Of a stretch of DNA of 64,000 nt, positions 17,319 to 27,036 are shown in pieces (within the stretch, counting starts at the first letter, position 1; every line of letters starts with the position of its first letter). This stretch comes from Flavobacterium sp. UGB4466 (GTDB lineage: Bacteria; Bacteroidota; Bacteroidia; Flavobacteriales; Flavobacteriaceae). The stretch is taken from NCBI RefSeq assembly GCF_903469665.1, contig NZ_CAGKLC010000018.1, positions 1 to 64,000 of the forward strand. The letters run 5' to 3'. The position numbers and the translations under genes were made by a program. The notes below the pieces were generated by a model, which saw nothing but the letters and a program-made list of their open reading frames with translations, made no database searches and was not told the origin of the DNA.

Positions 17319-17849
17319 ATGATTCCTTCAGCTTATACTCTGCGCAATGCCCACCCTTCCGAATTTGAAGAAATTGGAAAATTACTCATTAGTGTTTATT
17401 CACAATTAGAAGGTTTTCCCAAAGAAAATGAGCAGCCCAACTATTATAAAATGCTGGCCAATATTGGTAATTTTACCCATCAACCGCAAACCGAACTTTT
17501 AGTCGCTGCTGACGAAAACAATACAATTCTTGGTGCTGTAGTCTATTTTAACGATATGAAAAACTACGGTTCGGGCGGAATTGCTACTCAGGAACAAAAC
17601 TCAGCCGGGTTTCGATTACTGGGAGTTGCACCAACTGCCCGCGGAAAAGGAATTGGTAAACTTCTAACGCAGGAATGCATCCAAAAAGCGGCTGATAACA
17701 AACGTACTCAATTGATCATTCATTCGACTTTAGCTATGAAAACAGCCTGGGAAATGTATGAAAAAATTGGCTTCAGAAGATCTGAAGACTTAGACTTTAT
17801 GCAGGGTGAACTCGCCGTATTTGGCTTTCGTTTACCGCTTAATTCCTAA
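17319..17849 (+). CDS. GNAT-family N-acetyltransferase
   Basis: A 176-aa GNAT protein: YTLRNAHPSEFEEIGKLL at the N-terminus, acetyl-CoA motif LLGVAPTARGKGIGKLL, then AWEMYEKIGFRRSEDLDF. The substrate is unknown. It lies in a same-strand series with another GNAT (33 bases downstream), with which it may be co-transcribed. Confidence 0.85.
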   Translation: MIPSAYTLRNAHPSEFEEIGKLLISVYSQLEGFPKENEQPNYYKMLANIGNFTHQPQTELLVAADENNTILGAVVYFNDMKNYGSGGIATQEQNSAGFRLLGVAPTARGKGIGKLLTQECIQKAADNKRTQLIIHSTLAMKTAWEMYEKIGFRRSEDLDFMQGELAVFGFRLPLNS

Positions 17850-17881
17850 AACTATTGTGCAACTAAAAAACAGTTCAAATA

Positions 17882-18409
17882 ATGAATACCTCTCTTTTAA
17901 ATCTGCAGCCTGAAATTCTGGAAGATGATCTGGTTCAATTACTGCCGCTTCAGGAAAATGATTTTGAAAAATTATACAAAGTGGCTTCAGATCCTTTGAT
18001 TTGGGAGCAACACCCGAATAAAAATCGGTATGAAAAAGAAGTTTTTCAAAATTTCTTTGAAGGTGCTATGGAAAGCAAAGGCGCTTTTCTGATCATCGAT
18101 AAAGCAACCGGAGAAATTGCAGGAAGCACCCGATTTTATGAATACAATCCTGAAAACAAAACTGTTTTTATTGGATATACATTTTACGGAAGAAAATTTT
18201 GGGGCACCGGATTTAATACTCAGGTGAAAAAAATGATGCTGGATTATGCGTTTAAAGCAGTTGACAAAGTCCAGTTTCATATAGGAGCGGAAAATTACCG
18301 TTCACAAAAAGCCATAGAAAAACTGGGTGCTGTTAAAGTAGAAGAAATAAACGTTGCTTACTACAATGAACCATCCCGTCATAATTTTGTATACGAATTA
18401 AAAAAATAA
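17882..18409 (+). CDS. GNAT-family N-acetyltransferase, RimJ/RimL-like
   Basis: A 175-aa protein with the RimJ/L pattern: LEDDLVQLLPLQENDFEKLY, GEIAGSTRFYEYNPENKTVFIGYTF (in parts), and AENYRSQKAIEKLGAVKVEE. The normal R/QxxGxG motif is replaced by the looser KFWGTGFNT, which is common in this subgroup. Its stop overlaps the LOG gene start by one base (TAATG), indicating translational coupling. Confidence 0.8.
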   Translation: MNTSLLNLQPEILEDDLVQLLPLQENDFEKLYKVASDPLIWEQHPNKNRYEKEVFQNFFEGAMESKGAFLIIDKATGEIAGSTRFYEYNPENKTVFIGYTFYGRKFWGTGFNTQVKKMMLDYAFKAVDKVQFHIGAENYRSQKAIEKLGAVKVEEINVAYYNEPSRHNFVYELKK

Positions 18410-18990
18410 TGAAAAGAATAACTGTTTTCTGTGGTTCCAGTTTTGGGACCGACAAAATTTACCAAGAACAGGCAGCACTGCTTGGAAAAACTTTAGCCCA
18501 GCAAAATATAGAGTTGGTTTATGGCGGAGCAAATGTAGGCCTGATGGGCGCTGTCGCCGATGGTGTTCTGAACGAAGGCGGAAAAGCTATTGGTGTATTG
18601 CCCAACTTTTTAAGGTCAAAAGAAATTGCTCATTTAGGTTTGACCCAATTAATCGTTGTGAAAAGTATGCACGAAAGAAAGACCAAAATGAATGATTTAT
18701 GCGACGGTGTTATTGCACTACCGGGTGGTTTTGGAACTTTGGAAGAACTTTTTGAAATGCTAACCTGGGGACAATTAGGTTTGCATAAAAAACCAATCGG
18801 CATTCTGAACATCAATGGCTTTTATGATTCTTTGATTGAACTAACCAAAGTTATGGTAGAGAAAGGCTTATTAAAGCCTGTCAATCAGGAAATGCTTCTA
18901 GTGAGCGATACCATTGAGGATTTATTACATCAAATGAGAAATTACGTTCCGCCAGCCACGGGAAAATGGATTGATACCACACAATCCTAG
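18409..18990 (+). CDS. LOG-family protein (TIGR00730, cytokinin phosphoribohydrolase-like)
   Basis: A 193-aa protein of normal length. It has the N-terminal ITVFCGSSFG, LVYGGANVGLMGAVADGVL, and the diagnostic PGGFGTLEE motif (residues 105-113) with the catalytic Glu and nucleotide-binding glycines. Family enzymes release the base from nucleoside 5'-monophosphates, often AMP or N6-modified AMP. In bacteria the physiological role is unclear. Confidence 0.88.
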   Translation: MKRITVFCGSSFGTDKIYQEQAALLGKTLAQQNIELVYGGANVGLMGAVADGVLNEGGKAIGVLPNFLRSKEIAHLGLTQLIVVKSMHERKTKMNDLCDGVIALPGGFGTLEELFEMLTWGQLGLHKKPIGILNINGFYDSLIELTKVMVEKGLLKPVNQEMLLVSDTIEDLLHQMRNYVPPATGKWIDTTQS

Positions 18991-19103
18991 TATCTGAAAA
19001 ATAGTTGCAGAGAAATTCTTTTCAGACAAATCATAGTGCCTCCGGAACAAGTATCGGCCAATCAATAGTTCTAATTTTACAGTATTAACAAAAAACTAAA
19101 ATC

Positions 19104-19610
19104 ATGGATACTTTTATTGTGGATGCTAAAACCATTACATTATTGCTGGCTACCTTATTTACAGGACTTTTAGCCGGAATATTTTTAACCTGGGGCAACA
19201 CTGTAACTCCGGGAATTGGAAAATTGGATGACATCAATTATCTCAGAGCTTTTCAAAACATGAATCGCACCATACAGAATCCGTTGTTTTTTCTGGTCTT
19301 TTTTGGTTCCTTACTGTTTTCTTTTGCAGCGGCTTATTTTTATAAATCAAATACAATTGTTTTAAGTCTGACAGTTAGTGCTGCGATTATCTATCTTATA
19401 GGTGTTATTCTGGTTACTATTTTGGGAAACATTCCGCTAAACGAAATGCTTGATAAGACAGATTTGGTACATACCTCAATTCAGGAAGCAGCCCTTTTAC
19501 GAAGTAAATTTGAAGCAAAATGGAACAATCTCCACCTTTTCCGAATCGTAGCTTCTATAATTTCTTTTTTACTTTTGATCATTAGCTGTTTAGTAAAAAC
19601 GAAGCCATAA
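19104..19610 (+). CDS. DUF1772 (anthrone oxygenase-like) membrane protein
   Basis: A 168-aa protein with four hydrophobic segments. LLATLFTGLLAGIFLTWGNTVTPGI, then NYLRAFQNMNRTIQNPLFF and the later HLFRIVASIISFLL, fit DUF1772. Fungal relatives are anthrone oxygenases; bacterial members have no confirmed activity. It is probably a single gene. Confidence 0.75.
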   Translation: MDTFIVDAKTITLLLATLFTGLLAGIFLTWGNTVTPGIGKLDDINYLRAFQNMNRTIQNPLFFLVFFGSLLFSFAAAYFYKSNTIVLSLTVSAAIIYLIGVILVTILGNIPLNEMLDKTDLVHTSIQEAALLRSKFEAKWNNLHLFRIVASIISFLLLIISCLVKTKP

Positions 19611-19706
19611 ATTTTATACATTAGAGGTCGGGGAAAAATGAAATATAAAACTTCAGCTTTCACAAAACTCCTTTCACATTTCACATCTAATCATTTCACA
19701 GAAAAA

Positions 19707-20174
19707 ATGAAAACAGAAAACAACCACTTCGCAAAAGCCGAAATGCTAATCAGAAAACCCGTATCAGAAGTTTTTCAGGCCTTTACAGATCCGGAAATCA
19801 CCAGTAAATTTTGGTTTACAAAAAGTTCAGGAAAACTAATCGCCGGAACTACAACCGAATGGACTTGGGAAATGTATGGATTCTCGTTAACGGTAACTAC
19901 TCTTATTTTAGAGGAAAATAAAAAAATTGTAATCGAATGGGGAAATCCTAATGAAACCACCATAGTCGAATGGACATTTAGTCCGTTAAACGAAAATGAC
20001 ACCTTTGTCAGCATCACCAATTCAGGTTTAAAAGGAGATCCAGATAAAATCATCGATCAGGTTCGAAATTCTACCGAAGGTTTTACTTTGGTTCTGGCCG
20101 GAGCAAAAGCTTATTTAGAACATCAAATCCAGCTGAATTTAGTTTTGGATCGATTCCCTAAAGGATTGGAATAA
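19707..20174 (+). CDS. SRPBCC/AHSA1-family protein, copy 2
   Basis: A 155-aa protein. An in-frame ATG exists at 19638, but the domain begins just after the second ATG (MKTENNHFAKAEMLIRKPV), so 19707 is preferred. It shows VSEVFQAFTDPEITSKFWF, TEWTWEMYGFSLTV, IVEWTFSPLNENDTFVSI, and a C-terminal AKAYLEHQIQLNLVLD helix. It is only distantly similar to the copy at 13560. A DUF1801 gene follows 49 bases downstream, a common pairing in this phylum. Confidence 0.8.
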   Translation: MKTENNHFAKAEMLIRKPVSEVFQAFTDPEITSKFWFTKSSGKLIAGTTTEWTWEMYGFSLTVTTLILEENKKIVIEWGNPNETTIVEWTFSPLNENDTFVSITNSGLKGDPDKIIDQVRNSTEGFTLVLAGAKAYLEHQIQLNLVLDRFPKGLE

Positions 20175-20223
20175 ACAACCAAGAACCTGAAACCTGAAAC
20201 TTTAAACAATTTAAGACCATCAA

Positions 20224-20592
20224 ATGGAAACAAAGAAACCGGAAAACATTGATGAATATATTGGCAGTTTTCCAAATGATGTTCAGGAAATCTTAGAGAG
20301 GATTCGAATGACTGTTCAGAATGCAGCTCCTGATGCCAAAGAAAAAATCAGTTATTCTATGCCGGCTTTTGAGCAAAACGGAATCGTAGTGTATTTTGCA
20401 GCTTTCAAAAATCATATTGGACTTTATGCTTTGCCCAGTGGACATGATGCTTTTAAAGAAGAACTTTCAAAATACAAATCCGGAAAAGGCTCTGTACAAT
20501 TTCCTTTAAATCAGCCTATACCTTATGATTTAATTACCGAAATTGTAAAATTCAGAGTAAAAGAAAATCTGGAAAAAATAAAAAAGAAATAA
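20224..20592 (+). CDS. DUF1801/YdhG-like protein, copy 3
   Basis: A 122-aa protein. NIDEYIGSFPNDVQEILERIR, then AKEKISYSMPAFEQNGIVVYF, HIGLYALPSG and GSVQFPLNQPIPYDLI is the classic YdhG/iron-chaperone-like form, much closer to the family core than the other two copies. The role in iron delivery is known for a few relatives and is only inferred here. Confidence 0.85.
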   Translation: METKKPENIDEYIGSFPNDVQEILERIRMTVQNAAPDAKEKISYSMPAFEQNGIVVYFAAFKNHIGLYALPSGHDAFKEELSKYKSGKGSVQFPLNQPIPYDLITEIVKFRVKENLEKIKKK

Positions 20593-20619
20593 AGAGGCAC
20601 AAATCTGACAACTTATATA

Positions 20620-20982
20620 CTACTTATTAAACTTCCCAAAATGCCACAAAACACCTGAAGGATCGTGCAAAAAACACTCGCTTCCCCAATCCTGATGAAC
20701 GATAGGTGTTAATTTTACTCCATATTTTTCCGTTAAGTTAAGCGCCAAAAGCTGCTTGTAGTAGTAATCGACATCTTCTACTTCTAAAAAAATCATGGTG
20801 TTTTCATTCCAGTTTTTATCGTAATAATCCTGAAGATAAAAGGACAAATCTCCCGCTTCAAAAACAGAAAATTTTGGATCTAAAACTCCTTCTTCAAAAC
20901 CTAAATCCCGATAGAAACTTCTGGAAATCTCAAAATCTTTAGCTCCTATAAAAGGTCGGATCGATATTGCTTTGTGATTCAT
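20620..20982 (-). CDS. VOC-superfamily (glyoxalase/bleomycin-resistance-like) protein
   Basis: A 120-aa single VOC module pair: SIRPFIGAKDFEISRSFYRDLGF in the first beta-alpha-beta-beta-beta unit and YYYKQLLALNLTEKYG ... FLHDPSGVLWHFG in the second. Length is normal. Metal ligands cannot be fixed by eye. It is convergent with the DUF1801 gene at 20224 and could share a transcript with DUF2625 upstream (34 bases apart). Confidence 0.8.
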   Translation of the reverse strand: MNHKAISIRPFIGAKDFEISRSFYRDLGFEEGVLDPKFSVFEAGDLSFYLQDYYDKNWNENTMIFLEVEDVDYYYKQLLALNLTEKYGVKLTPIVHQDWGSECFLHDPSGVLWHFGKFNK

Positions 20983-21016
20983 AAATATTCATTTTAGAAA
21001 TTAATAAATCAGGTTT

Positions 21017-21760
21017 CTATTTATCAAAACCGAGTTGTTTTCGCAAATCTAAATTCAGTCCGTATTGTTCCTGGACCGAAATTATTTTTCGTGAATTTTT
21101 ATTAATATCATTTCCTTCGGCAGTCCATAAAAAAGGATAAAAGTTAAAAACTTCATCGCCTTTCAATTTTGATACTTCGGCTCTCCATCCGTTCCATCTG
21201 TTGCCTTGATAAAACTTATCCAGATCATTATCAAAACAGAATCCTAAAAATTCCGAATACGTAATATCCAGCTGTTCGTACTCCAGATTATCAGGAGAGA
21301 AATAATACATTTTTCCAACATCACTTCCCAATCCTCCTCCGTTTAGAAGGTAGAAACCTCCAATAGCATCGTCGGCAACTAATAAAAAAGGTGCTGTTTC
21401 GCCAAAATCATTAAACGATTTCCCTTTGTTCCAATCCGGAAGCGTGCGATTGAATTTTGCATTTCCTGAACCCAGAATTCTAATCCAGCCATCGTCGATC
21501 AAAAGGCCTCCCGTATGGTATACAATAGCTCCCATTGGCGAGCGGGTGCTAACCTGAATTTTGTACAAAACCTCTTTTGCTTTTAAGGCGTCAACCGGCA
21601 AAATTTCTACTTTATTTTTTGCTGTTTTAATCCATTCTTCGACCTGAGTCCATCCCGGGTCGACTTTGTCTATAAGTTCTTCGGCTTTTTTCATTTTATT
21701 TTGCGCAGTTGCTGTAAGAGTTAAAAAGGTCAATACAATTAAAGGAAATTTTAGTACCAT
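21017..21760 (-). CDS. Exported DUF2625 protein
   Basis: A 247-aa protein with a signal peptide (MVLKFPLIVLTFLTLTATAQ) and the DUF2625 body: PGWTQVEEWIKTAKNKVEIL, GGLLIDDGWIRILGSG, LLVADDAIGGFYLLNGGGLG and FWTAEG-type segments (FLWTAEGNDINKNSRKIISV). Most DUF2625 proteins are cytosolic; the signal peptide places this one outside the cytoplasm. Function is unknown. Confidence 0.8.
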   Translation of the reverse strand: MVLKFPLIVLTFLTLTATAQNKMKKAEELIDKVDPGWTQVEEWIKTAKNKVEILPVDALKAKEVLYKIQVSTRSPMGAIVYHTGGLLIDDGWIRILGSGNAKFNRTLPDWNKGKSFNDFGETAPFLLVADDAIGGFYLLNGGGLGSDVGKMYYFSPDNLEYEQLDITYSEFLGFCFDNDLDKFYQGNRWNGWRAEVSKLKGDEVFNFYPFLWTAEGNDINKNSRKIISVQEQYGLNLDLRKQLGFDK

Positions 21761-21785
21761 CTTAGAAAATTACAAATTATTTATT

Positions 21786-23933
21786 CTAGCCTTTTTTCAA
21801 AATATTACCCAACCCTCGACCAATTTGTTCTATTGCTTCCAGGCCTTTTGTCAATGGTGTCGCAGTGAAATCATCATAGGCATCCATTGCAGTCTCTTTG
21901 CGATCTTCTTGTCCATAAACCAGAATCAGATTGTTATCACTAAATGATTTTTCAAATTTCTGCGGCAATCTGTCAAAAATCGATTGGTACGAAACGGATC
22001 CTTTTCTGGAGAAGTTAAAAACAATCAGATCTGTAGCTTTAATTTCATCTGAGATCGATTCAAAATCATCCCAGTTCATAATACTTTTAAAACCTAGTTT
22101 GGCATTTAATTTTAATTTAGTAGCAATCTGCACAATGGCCTCATGTGTTTTGTATTCAGCATAAACGACGATCGGAATACTTAATTCCTGAGATAATCGA
22201 GAGATCTTTTGCAGCAGCAGGTGAAATCCAACACCTCTTTCGGAGAAAGGCGGACAGATGAAAACCAGTCTTTTTTCCTCAATAAATGTTTTTTGAAACC
22301 TGCAGATGAACAAACATTTGTCTACATTATTAATGATCGAGTCTACATTTTCACCGAAAATTTTATCCAAAAAACCGGTTTTTCTAGGCCATCCCACGAT
22401 CACAATATCGGACATGATTTCTTTGGACGTTCTCGCAATTCCACTTGCCGGATTATGGTCGATTCTGGCAATCGTATTGATTTTCACTTCTGAAGCAGAC
22501 CCCTGAATAACAAATTTATCAACGGCTTTTCGGTATTTTAAGATATTAATTTCAGCCTGATCGTTATTCGGTACAATCGTTAATAGCGTCACCGGATTAG
22601 ATGATTTTTTATCTTTTATCAAAAGTGCGAAATCCAGTAAACTTTCCGTAGCCGACGTTTTGGCTAACGGAATCAGGATATGTTCGTCCAGAATCTGATC
22701 ACCATTGGCATCTTCATTTGAAACTTCCTCTTCACAAATAGCAATCTTTTTAGCCGCTTTTTCTGTCGCGAAAGAAGCCACAATACAAGTAATCAGAATT
22801 AAAATAATTGTTCCGTTCAGTATATTTTCGTCTAAAATTTTTGCTTTAAATCCAACCAGAATAACGGCTAAAGTTGCCGCAGCATGTGCACTGCTCAATC
22901 CAAAAATAAGCTGTCTTTCGGTTTTGGTATACCTAAATACAATCTGCGTAAAAAAGGCTGCGATCCATTTTCCAAAAATAGCCACCACACTCAAAGTTCC
23001 TGCTACAATTAAAGCGGTTGGTCCGCTTAGGATCACGCTGATGTCTACCAGCATTCCCACTGAAATCAGGAAAAAAGGAATGAACAATGAATTCCCAATA
23101 AACTCAATTCTGTTCATCAAAGCTGATGAATGCGGAATTAAAGGGTTTAGCGCTAAACCGGCAACGAACGCTCCAATAATAGGCTCTACTCCTGCTACCT
23201 CTGCTAAAAACGCAGCAAAAAACACCACTGAAAGTACAAATATATAATGGGCGTGTTTCTCGCTTTCTAATTTTTTAAAGAACCATTTCGCTATTCTTGG
23301 AATAACCAAAAACATGATGGCTGAGAAAATGGCCAGCGAAACCGTCAATTTAATCCAGAAAGCCTGATTCAAACTTCCCTGACTGCTTCCCATAATCACC
23401 GCCAAAATAATCAAAACGGCAGTATCTGTTAAAATAGTTCCCCCAACCGTAATAGCCACTGCCTGATTTTTTGCGATTCCCAGTTTACTCACAATCGGAT
23501 ATGCCACCAATGTGTGGGTGGCAAACATACTGGCTGTTAAAAAACTCGCATTAAAATCATATTTCAGCAGATAAAAACAAACCGGAAAACCAATCGTTAA
23601 CGGAAAAATAAAGGTAAAAAAACCAAACAATAAACTCTTATTTCTATTGGCTTTAAACTCATTCATATCCAATTCCAGACCCGCAATAAACATGATATAC
23701 AAAAGTCCGATTGTCGAAAACAAATCAACAGCAGAGTTCTTGGCCAGAATATTCAATCCGTGCGGTCCAATAATGACTCCCGAAATGATAAGCCCGATAA
23801 TTCCCGGGATATTAATTTTTTTTAGTAAAATCGGTGACAAGAGGATGATGAAAAGGATCAAAGAAAAAATCAATACCGGATTACTGAGTGGTAATTCGAA
23901 TTCTTGTAAAAAATGCCTGAAAAATTCTATCAT
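21786..23933 (-). CDS. Kef/CPA2-type cation:proton antiporter with C-terminal USP-like domains
   Basis: A 715-aa protein. Residues ~1-385 form about 12 membrane helices of the Na+/H+ exchanger fold (GIIGLIISGVIIGPHGLNIL; IMFIAGLELDMNEFK; MFATHTLVAYPIVSKLGIA). Residues ~410-700 look like two universal-stress-protein-like domains (ILIPLAKTSATESLLDFAL; DIVIVGWPRKTGF) instead of the TrkA-N domain of KefB/C. It probably exchanges K+ or Na+ for H+ across the inner membrane. It is transcribed alone on the minus strand. Confidence 0.88.
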   Translation of the reverse strand: MIEFFRHFLQEFELPLSNPVLIFSLILFIILLSPILLKKINIPGIIGLIISGVIIGPHGLNILAKNSAVDLFSTIGLLYIMFIAGLELDMNEFKANRNKSLLFGFFTFIFPLTIGFPVCFYLLKYDFNASFLTASMFATHTLVAYPIVSKLGIAKNQAVAITVGGTILTDTAVLIILAVIMGSSQGSLNQAFWIKLTVSLAIFSAIMFLVIPRIAKWFFKKLESEKHAHYIFVLSVVFFAAFLAEVAGVEPIIGAFVAGLALNPLIPHSSALMNRIEFIGNSLFIPFFLISVGMLVDISVILSGPTALIVAGTLSVVAIFGKWIAAFFTQIVFRYTKTERQLIFGLSSAHAAATLAVILVGFKAKILDENILNGTIILILITCIVASFATEKAAKKIAICEEEVSNEDANGDQILDEHILIPLAKTSATESLLDFALLIKDKKSSNPVTLLTIVPNNDQAEINILKYRKAVDKFVIQGSASEVKINTIARIDHNPASGIARTSKEIMSDIVIVGWPRKTGFLDKIFGENVDSIINNVDKCLFICRFQKTFIEEKRLVFICPPFSERGVGFHLLLQKISRLSQELSIPIVVYAEYKTHEAIVQIATKLKLNAKLGFKSIMNWDDFESISDEIKATDLIVFNFSRKGSVSYQSIFDRLPQKFEKSFSDNNLILVYGQEDRKETAMDAYDDFTATPLTKGLEAIEQIGRGLGNILKKG

Positions 23934-24199
23934 AATGTAATTTTATCTTCTTAACAGTATTTTAATTTTCCGCAGAAAAAAGCGCCAAAAGCAAAATAAA
24001 ATCTCAGAAGTTATTATTTGTCGTTTCTTCGAAAAGCAGAAAAAACGGCTTCTTTAGTGATTGTTTCATTACAAAAATACCTAAAAAAAATGCGAACTTT
24101 CTACGAAAATGGCATATTAAGCAATTAATTTTGTTTCGTTGCCAAATTATTAATATTTAATATTTATTTTAACAAAACTGCAACATTAACAATAGAAAA
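23934..24199. other. Divergent intergenic region
   Basis: Together with the promoter below, this makes a 317-bp gap between the antiporter and serine dehydratase genes. Apart from the promoter at 24200-24231 I see no ORF, repeat or RNA in it. Confidence 0.4.
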
Positions 24200-24231
24200 T
24201 TGAGCGGGATTGCATTATTCAATTATCTTTG
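24200..24231 (+). promoter_or_regulatory. Promoter TTG-N21-TATCTTTG of the serine dehydratase gene
   Basis: TTG at 24200-24202 and TATCTTTG at 24224-24231 fit the Flavobacterium -33/-7 pattern. Transcription would begin near 24238, which rules out the upstream in-frame ATG at 24200 and supports the start at 24251. Confidence 0.65.
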
Positions 24232-24250
24232 TCTTCATAAAAATTGCACA

Positions 24251-25678
24251 ATGGAAGAATGTATCTCTGTTTTTGATATGCTTAAAATTGGCGTTGGTCC
24301 CTCAAGTTCACACACTTTAGGACCATGGAGAGCCGCTGAACGTTTTTTGGAGGAGCTGAAAAACGAATCAATTTTAGACCAGACTAAACGTGTAAAAGTC
24401 GATTTATACGGATCTCTTTCCTTAACCGGAAAAGGTCATGCTACTGATTTGTCGGTGATGCTGGGATTAAGCGGGCAGGATCCCGAGTATATTCCGGTTG
24501 AAAATATTGCCGGAATTATTAAAAACATTGAAGAACAGCACGAAATTATTCTGGCTAATGAATATAAAATTCCGTTTTACTTTCTTCAGGACATTGTTTT
24601 CAATAAAAATTTCCTTCCTTTTCATGCTAATGGATTAAAATTCACAGCGTATAAAGCTGACGATTCTGAATATGAATCTACTTTTTATTCGATTGGCGGA
24701 GGTTTTGTCGTTAAAGAAGAACGCACCAATGCTAAAATCAAAGAAGAGATCAAATGTGCCTTCCCTTTCCCGATTCAAAATGCCGTTGAGCTTTTAAATT
24801 ATACAGTGACCGAAAACAAATCGATTTCTGAAATTGTTTATGAAAACGAAAAATCAATGCGTCCGGAAGCCGAGATTCACTCCGAATTAATGCGCATTTG
24901 GCATACCATGTTAGAATGCATGTACATTGGCTGCCATTCAGAAGGAATTCTGCCGGGCGGTCTGAATGTTCGCAGACGTGCTTTTGACATGCATCAGAAT
25001 TTAATCGGTTTATCTAACTATTCAGATCCGCAAAGCTGGCTGGAAGAAATCAGAAAAACGGAGGTTAAATTTCGTCAAATCCTGAAATGGGTAAGCTGTT
25101 TTGCACTTGCCGTGAATGAGGTAAATGCTTCTTTAGGTCGTGTAGTTACTGCTCCTACAAACGGAAGTGCAGGTGTAATCCCGGCTGTTTTGATGTATTA
25201 TCTGGTAATTGAAAACCATAATGCAGGCGAAAAAGAAATCAAACAATTCCTAATGGTTGCCGGAGAGATTGGCAGTATCTTCAAGAAAGGATCAACCATT
25301 TCTGCTGCAATGGGAGGCTGTCAGGCCGAAATTGGTGTATCCTCATCAATGGCTGCTGCAGCACTTTGTGAATTAATGGGTGGATCTCCTGCTCAGGTTT
25401 TAATGGCTGCCGAAATTGCCATGGAACATCACTTAGGTCTTACCTGTGACCCAATTGGCGGTTTGGTTCAGATTCCGTGTATCGAAAGAAATACAATGGG
25501 AGCCATAAAAGCGATCAATGCGGCTGAACTGGCGCTTGAAACCGATTCTAAAAATGCAAAAGTGCCTTTAGACAAAGTCATCAATACCATGTGGCAAACA
25601 GCCAAAGACATGAATTCCAAATACAAAGAAACCTCTGAAGGCGGATTGGCCATTGCCGTAAACATGGCGGATTGCTAA
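24251..25678 (+). CDS. sdaA: L-serine ammonia-lyase (iron-sulfur, single chain)
   Basis: A 475-aa fused beta-alpha serine dehydratase. The beta domain opens with [20 protein letters not shown]; the alpha domain has [35 protein letters not shown], and the cluster cysteines near [17 protein letters not shown] and [18 protein letters not shown]. It converts L-serine to pyruvate and ammonia with a [4Fe-4S] cluster in the cytoplasm. The ATG at 24251 is chosen because a good promoter lies between it and the upstream ATG. Confidence 0.92.
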   Translation: MEECISVFDMLKIGVGPSSSHTLGPWRAAERFLEELKNESILDQTKRVKVDLYGSLSLTGKGHATDLSVMLGLSGQDPEYIPVENIAGIIKNIEEQHEIILANEYKIPFYFLQDIVFNKNFLPFHANGLKFTAYKADDSEYESTFYSIGGGFVVKEERTNAKIKEEIKCAFPFPIQNAVELLNYTVTENKSISEIVYENEKSMRPEAEIHSELMRIWHTMLECMYIGCHSEGILPGGLNVRRRAFDMHQNLIGLSNYSDPQSWLEEIRKTEVKFRQILKWVSCFALAVNEVNASLGRVVTAPTNGSAGVIPAVLMYYLVIENHNAGEKEIKQFLMVAGEIGSIFKKGSTISAAMGGCQAEIGVSSSMAAAALCELMGGSPAQVLMAAEIAMEHHLGLTCDPIGGLVQIPCIERNTMGAIKAINAAELALETDSKNAKVPLDKVINTMWQTAKDMNSKYKETSEGGLAIAVNMADC

Positions 25679-25687
25679 AGAACATTT

Positions 25688-25772
25688 GCCACAGATTAAA
25701 AAGATTTGCACAGATTAAATACGTTTGAATTAAGCTTATTAAAGCTCTTTTTCAATCCTTTTAATCTGTGGC
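25688..25772. repeat. CACAGATTA-type intergenic hairpin
   Basis: GCCACAGATTAAAA (25688-25701) pairs perfectly with TTTTAATCTGTGGC (25759-25772). An extra GCACAGATTAAA direct copy lies inside. Related hairpins occur at 40771-40849 and, with a different word, at 44601-44680. Confidence 0.75.
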
Positions 25773-25786
25773 GAAAAAACCACTTC

Positions 25787-26986
25787 ATGAAAAAGCACTT
25801 CTTACTTATAGCAATACTGTTTTGCTCTGCTCTGATTCATTCACAGGAACGTTACTTTCTTAATTCTGATACTCGTCTCTATACCTCAACTAATACCGCA
25901 GGCGACTTTCTGGGTTATTTTAAATATGGAGCAGAAGTTCGGCTTCTTTCGGAAAGTAAAAATGGCTGGTACAAAGTAAGATCTGACAACTTCTCTGAAG
26001 GTTATGTGCCTGAGCAATTTATTGCAAAAAGGTTAAACGCAAAAGATGTTCAAACAAAGGATCCCGAAAATCCAATTATTGAAGGTAACGACAATTACTA
26101 TGGCAGCAGCCATCTATTTGTTTTAGTCGCCGGTTTAAAAGCAAGAGCACTACCGGATAAAAACTCAAAAATCAGAGCCATTCTCTTCACCGGTGATCCC
26201 GTAGCGGTTAATTATCTTCCCAAAAACCCGGACGAATGGGTAAACATACAAGGTCATAGTGATCCTGAATACGCACAATTTACACTTGGAAAATTCCTTG
26301 GAAAAAGACCCGATTTTAATTCGTTACTCAAAGATTTTGATAAGCTGAATATCAATGCCATCACAGAACGCAAAACGATTGGCGAAAGAATTGTAGAATT
26401 GGCCTGGAACAGTGAAAATGCAAAACTGGCACCCGCTTATCAAAGATATTATGAAGTTGTAAAACAATTAAACGACCCAAAACTTCTGGCCGATACTGAA
26501 CTGAATATCGCTATTGCCAAAGGATTAGCTAAAACCAAAAAACCGGAAGAAATTACCGCTTTCAGTAAAAAAGCCGAATTTCTTTTAAAAGGAGTAAAAA
26601 CAAAATCACTCTTTTTTTCGCAAAAAGATTTAGTCAAAAACTTTGGTAAACCTCCTAAAAAAGGAACAGTAAGCGACGAATGTGGTATTTACCTCAGCGA
26701 GCTTTTTTACTACTATCCGGATTTTGAAGTTTCAGTAGATGAAAAACAAAATCAGGCTGAAATAACAAAGGTTTTTATCAACGAAAACAACAAACTTGTT
26801 TTCAGTCCGACGGCTTCTCTCGATCACAGTCTGACCGAAAAAGCATTTATTGAAAAATACGGGACTTATATCGGTGCTTCCATGAAAAATCCGCATCTGT
26901 ATGCTATTCAACTGGAAGACAGTGAATTTAGAATAGAATTCAGAGACGGAAAATTATTTACGATTGAAATAATCTTCTATTGCTGA
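25787..26986 (+). CDS. Exported bacterial SH3-domain protein
   Basis: A 399-aa protein. An in-frame ATG at 25706 lies in the preceding hairpin repeat; the ATG at 25787 starts a clean signal peptide ([20 protein letters not shown]) and is preferred. Two SH3b-like modules follow: residues ~25-75 ([18 protein letters not shown] ... GWYKVRS ... GYVPEQFI) and ~100-155 ([18 protein letters not shown] ... WVNIQG). The remaining ~240 residues are unassigned. Such proteins usually bind the cell wall or other proteins in the periplasm. Confidence 0.7.
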   Translation: MKKHFLLIAILFCSALIHSQERYFLNSDTRLYTSTNTAGDFLGYFKYGAEVRLLSESKNGWYKVRSDNFSEGYVPEQFIAKRLNAKDVQTKDPENPIIEGNDNYYGSSHLFVLVAGLKARALPDKNSKIRAILFTGDPVAVNYLPKNPDEWVNIQGHSDPEYAQFTLGKFLGKRPDFNSLLKDFDKLNINAITERKTIGERIVELAWNSENAKLAPAYQRYYEVVKQLNDPKLLADTELNIAIAKGLAKTKKPEEITAFSKKAEFLLKGVKTKSLFFSQKDLVKNFGKPPKKGTVSDECGIYLSELFYYYPDFEVSVDEKQNQAEITKVFINENNKLVFSPTASLDHSLTEKAFIEKYGTYIGASMKNPHLYAIQLEDSEFRIEFRDGKLFTIEIIFYC

Positions 26987-27036
26987 TTTCAATCTATAAT
27001 TATTCAATACTTTTACACATTCAAAAAAACTCAAAA

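Noticed and set aside
22705..23247. 180-aa + strand ORF opposite the antiporter gene
   Set aside because: It is a shadow frame of the antiporter with unusual Thr/Lys/Ala composition and no start context.
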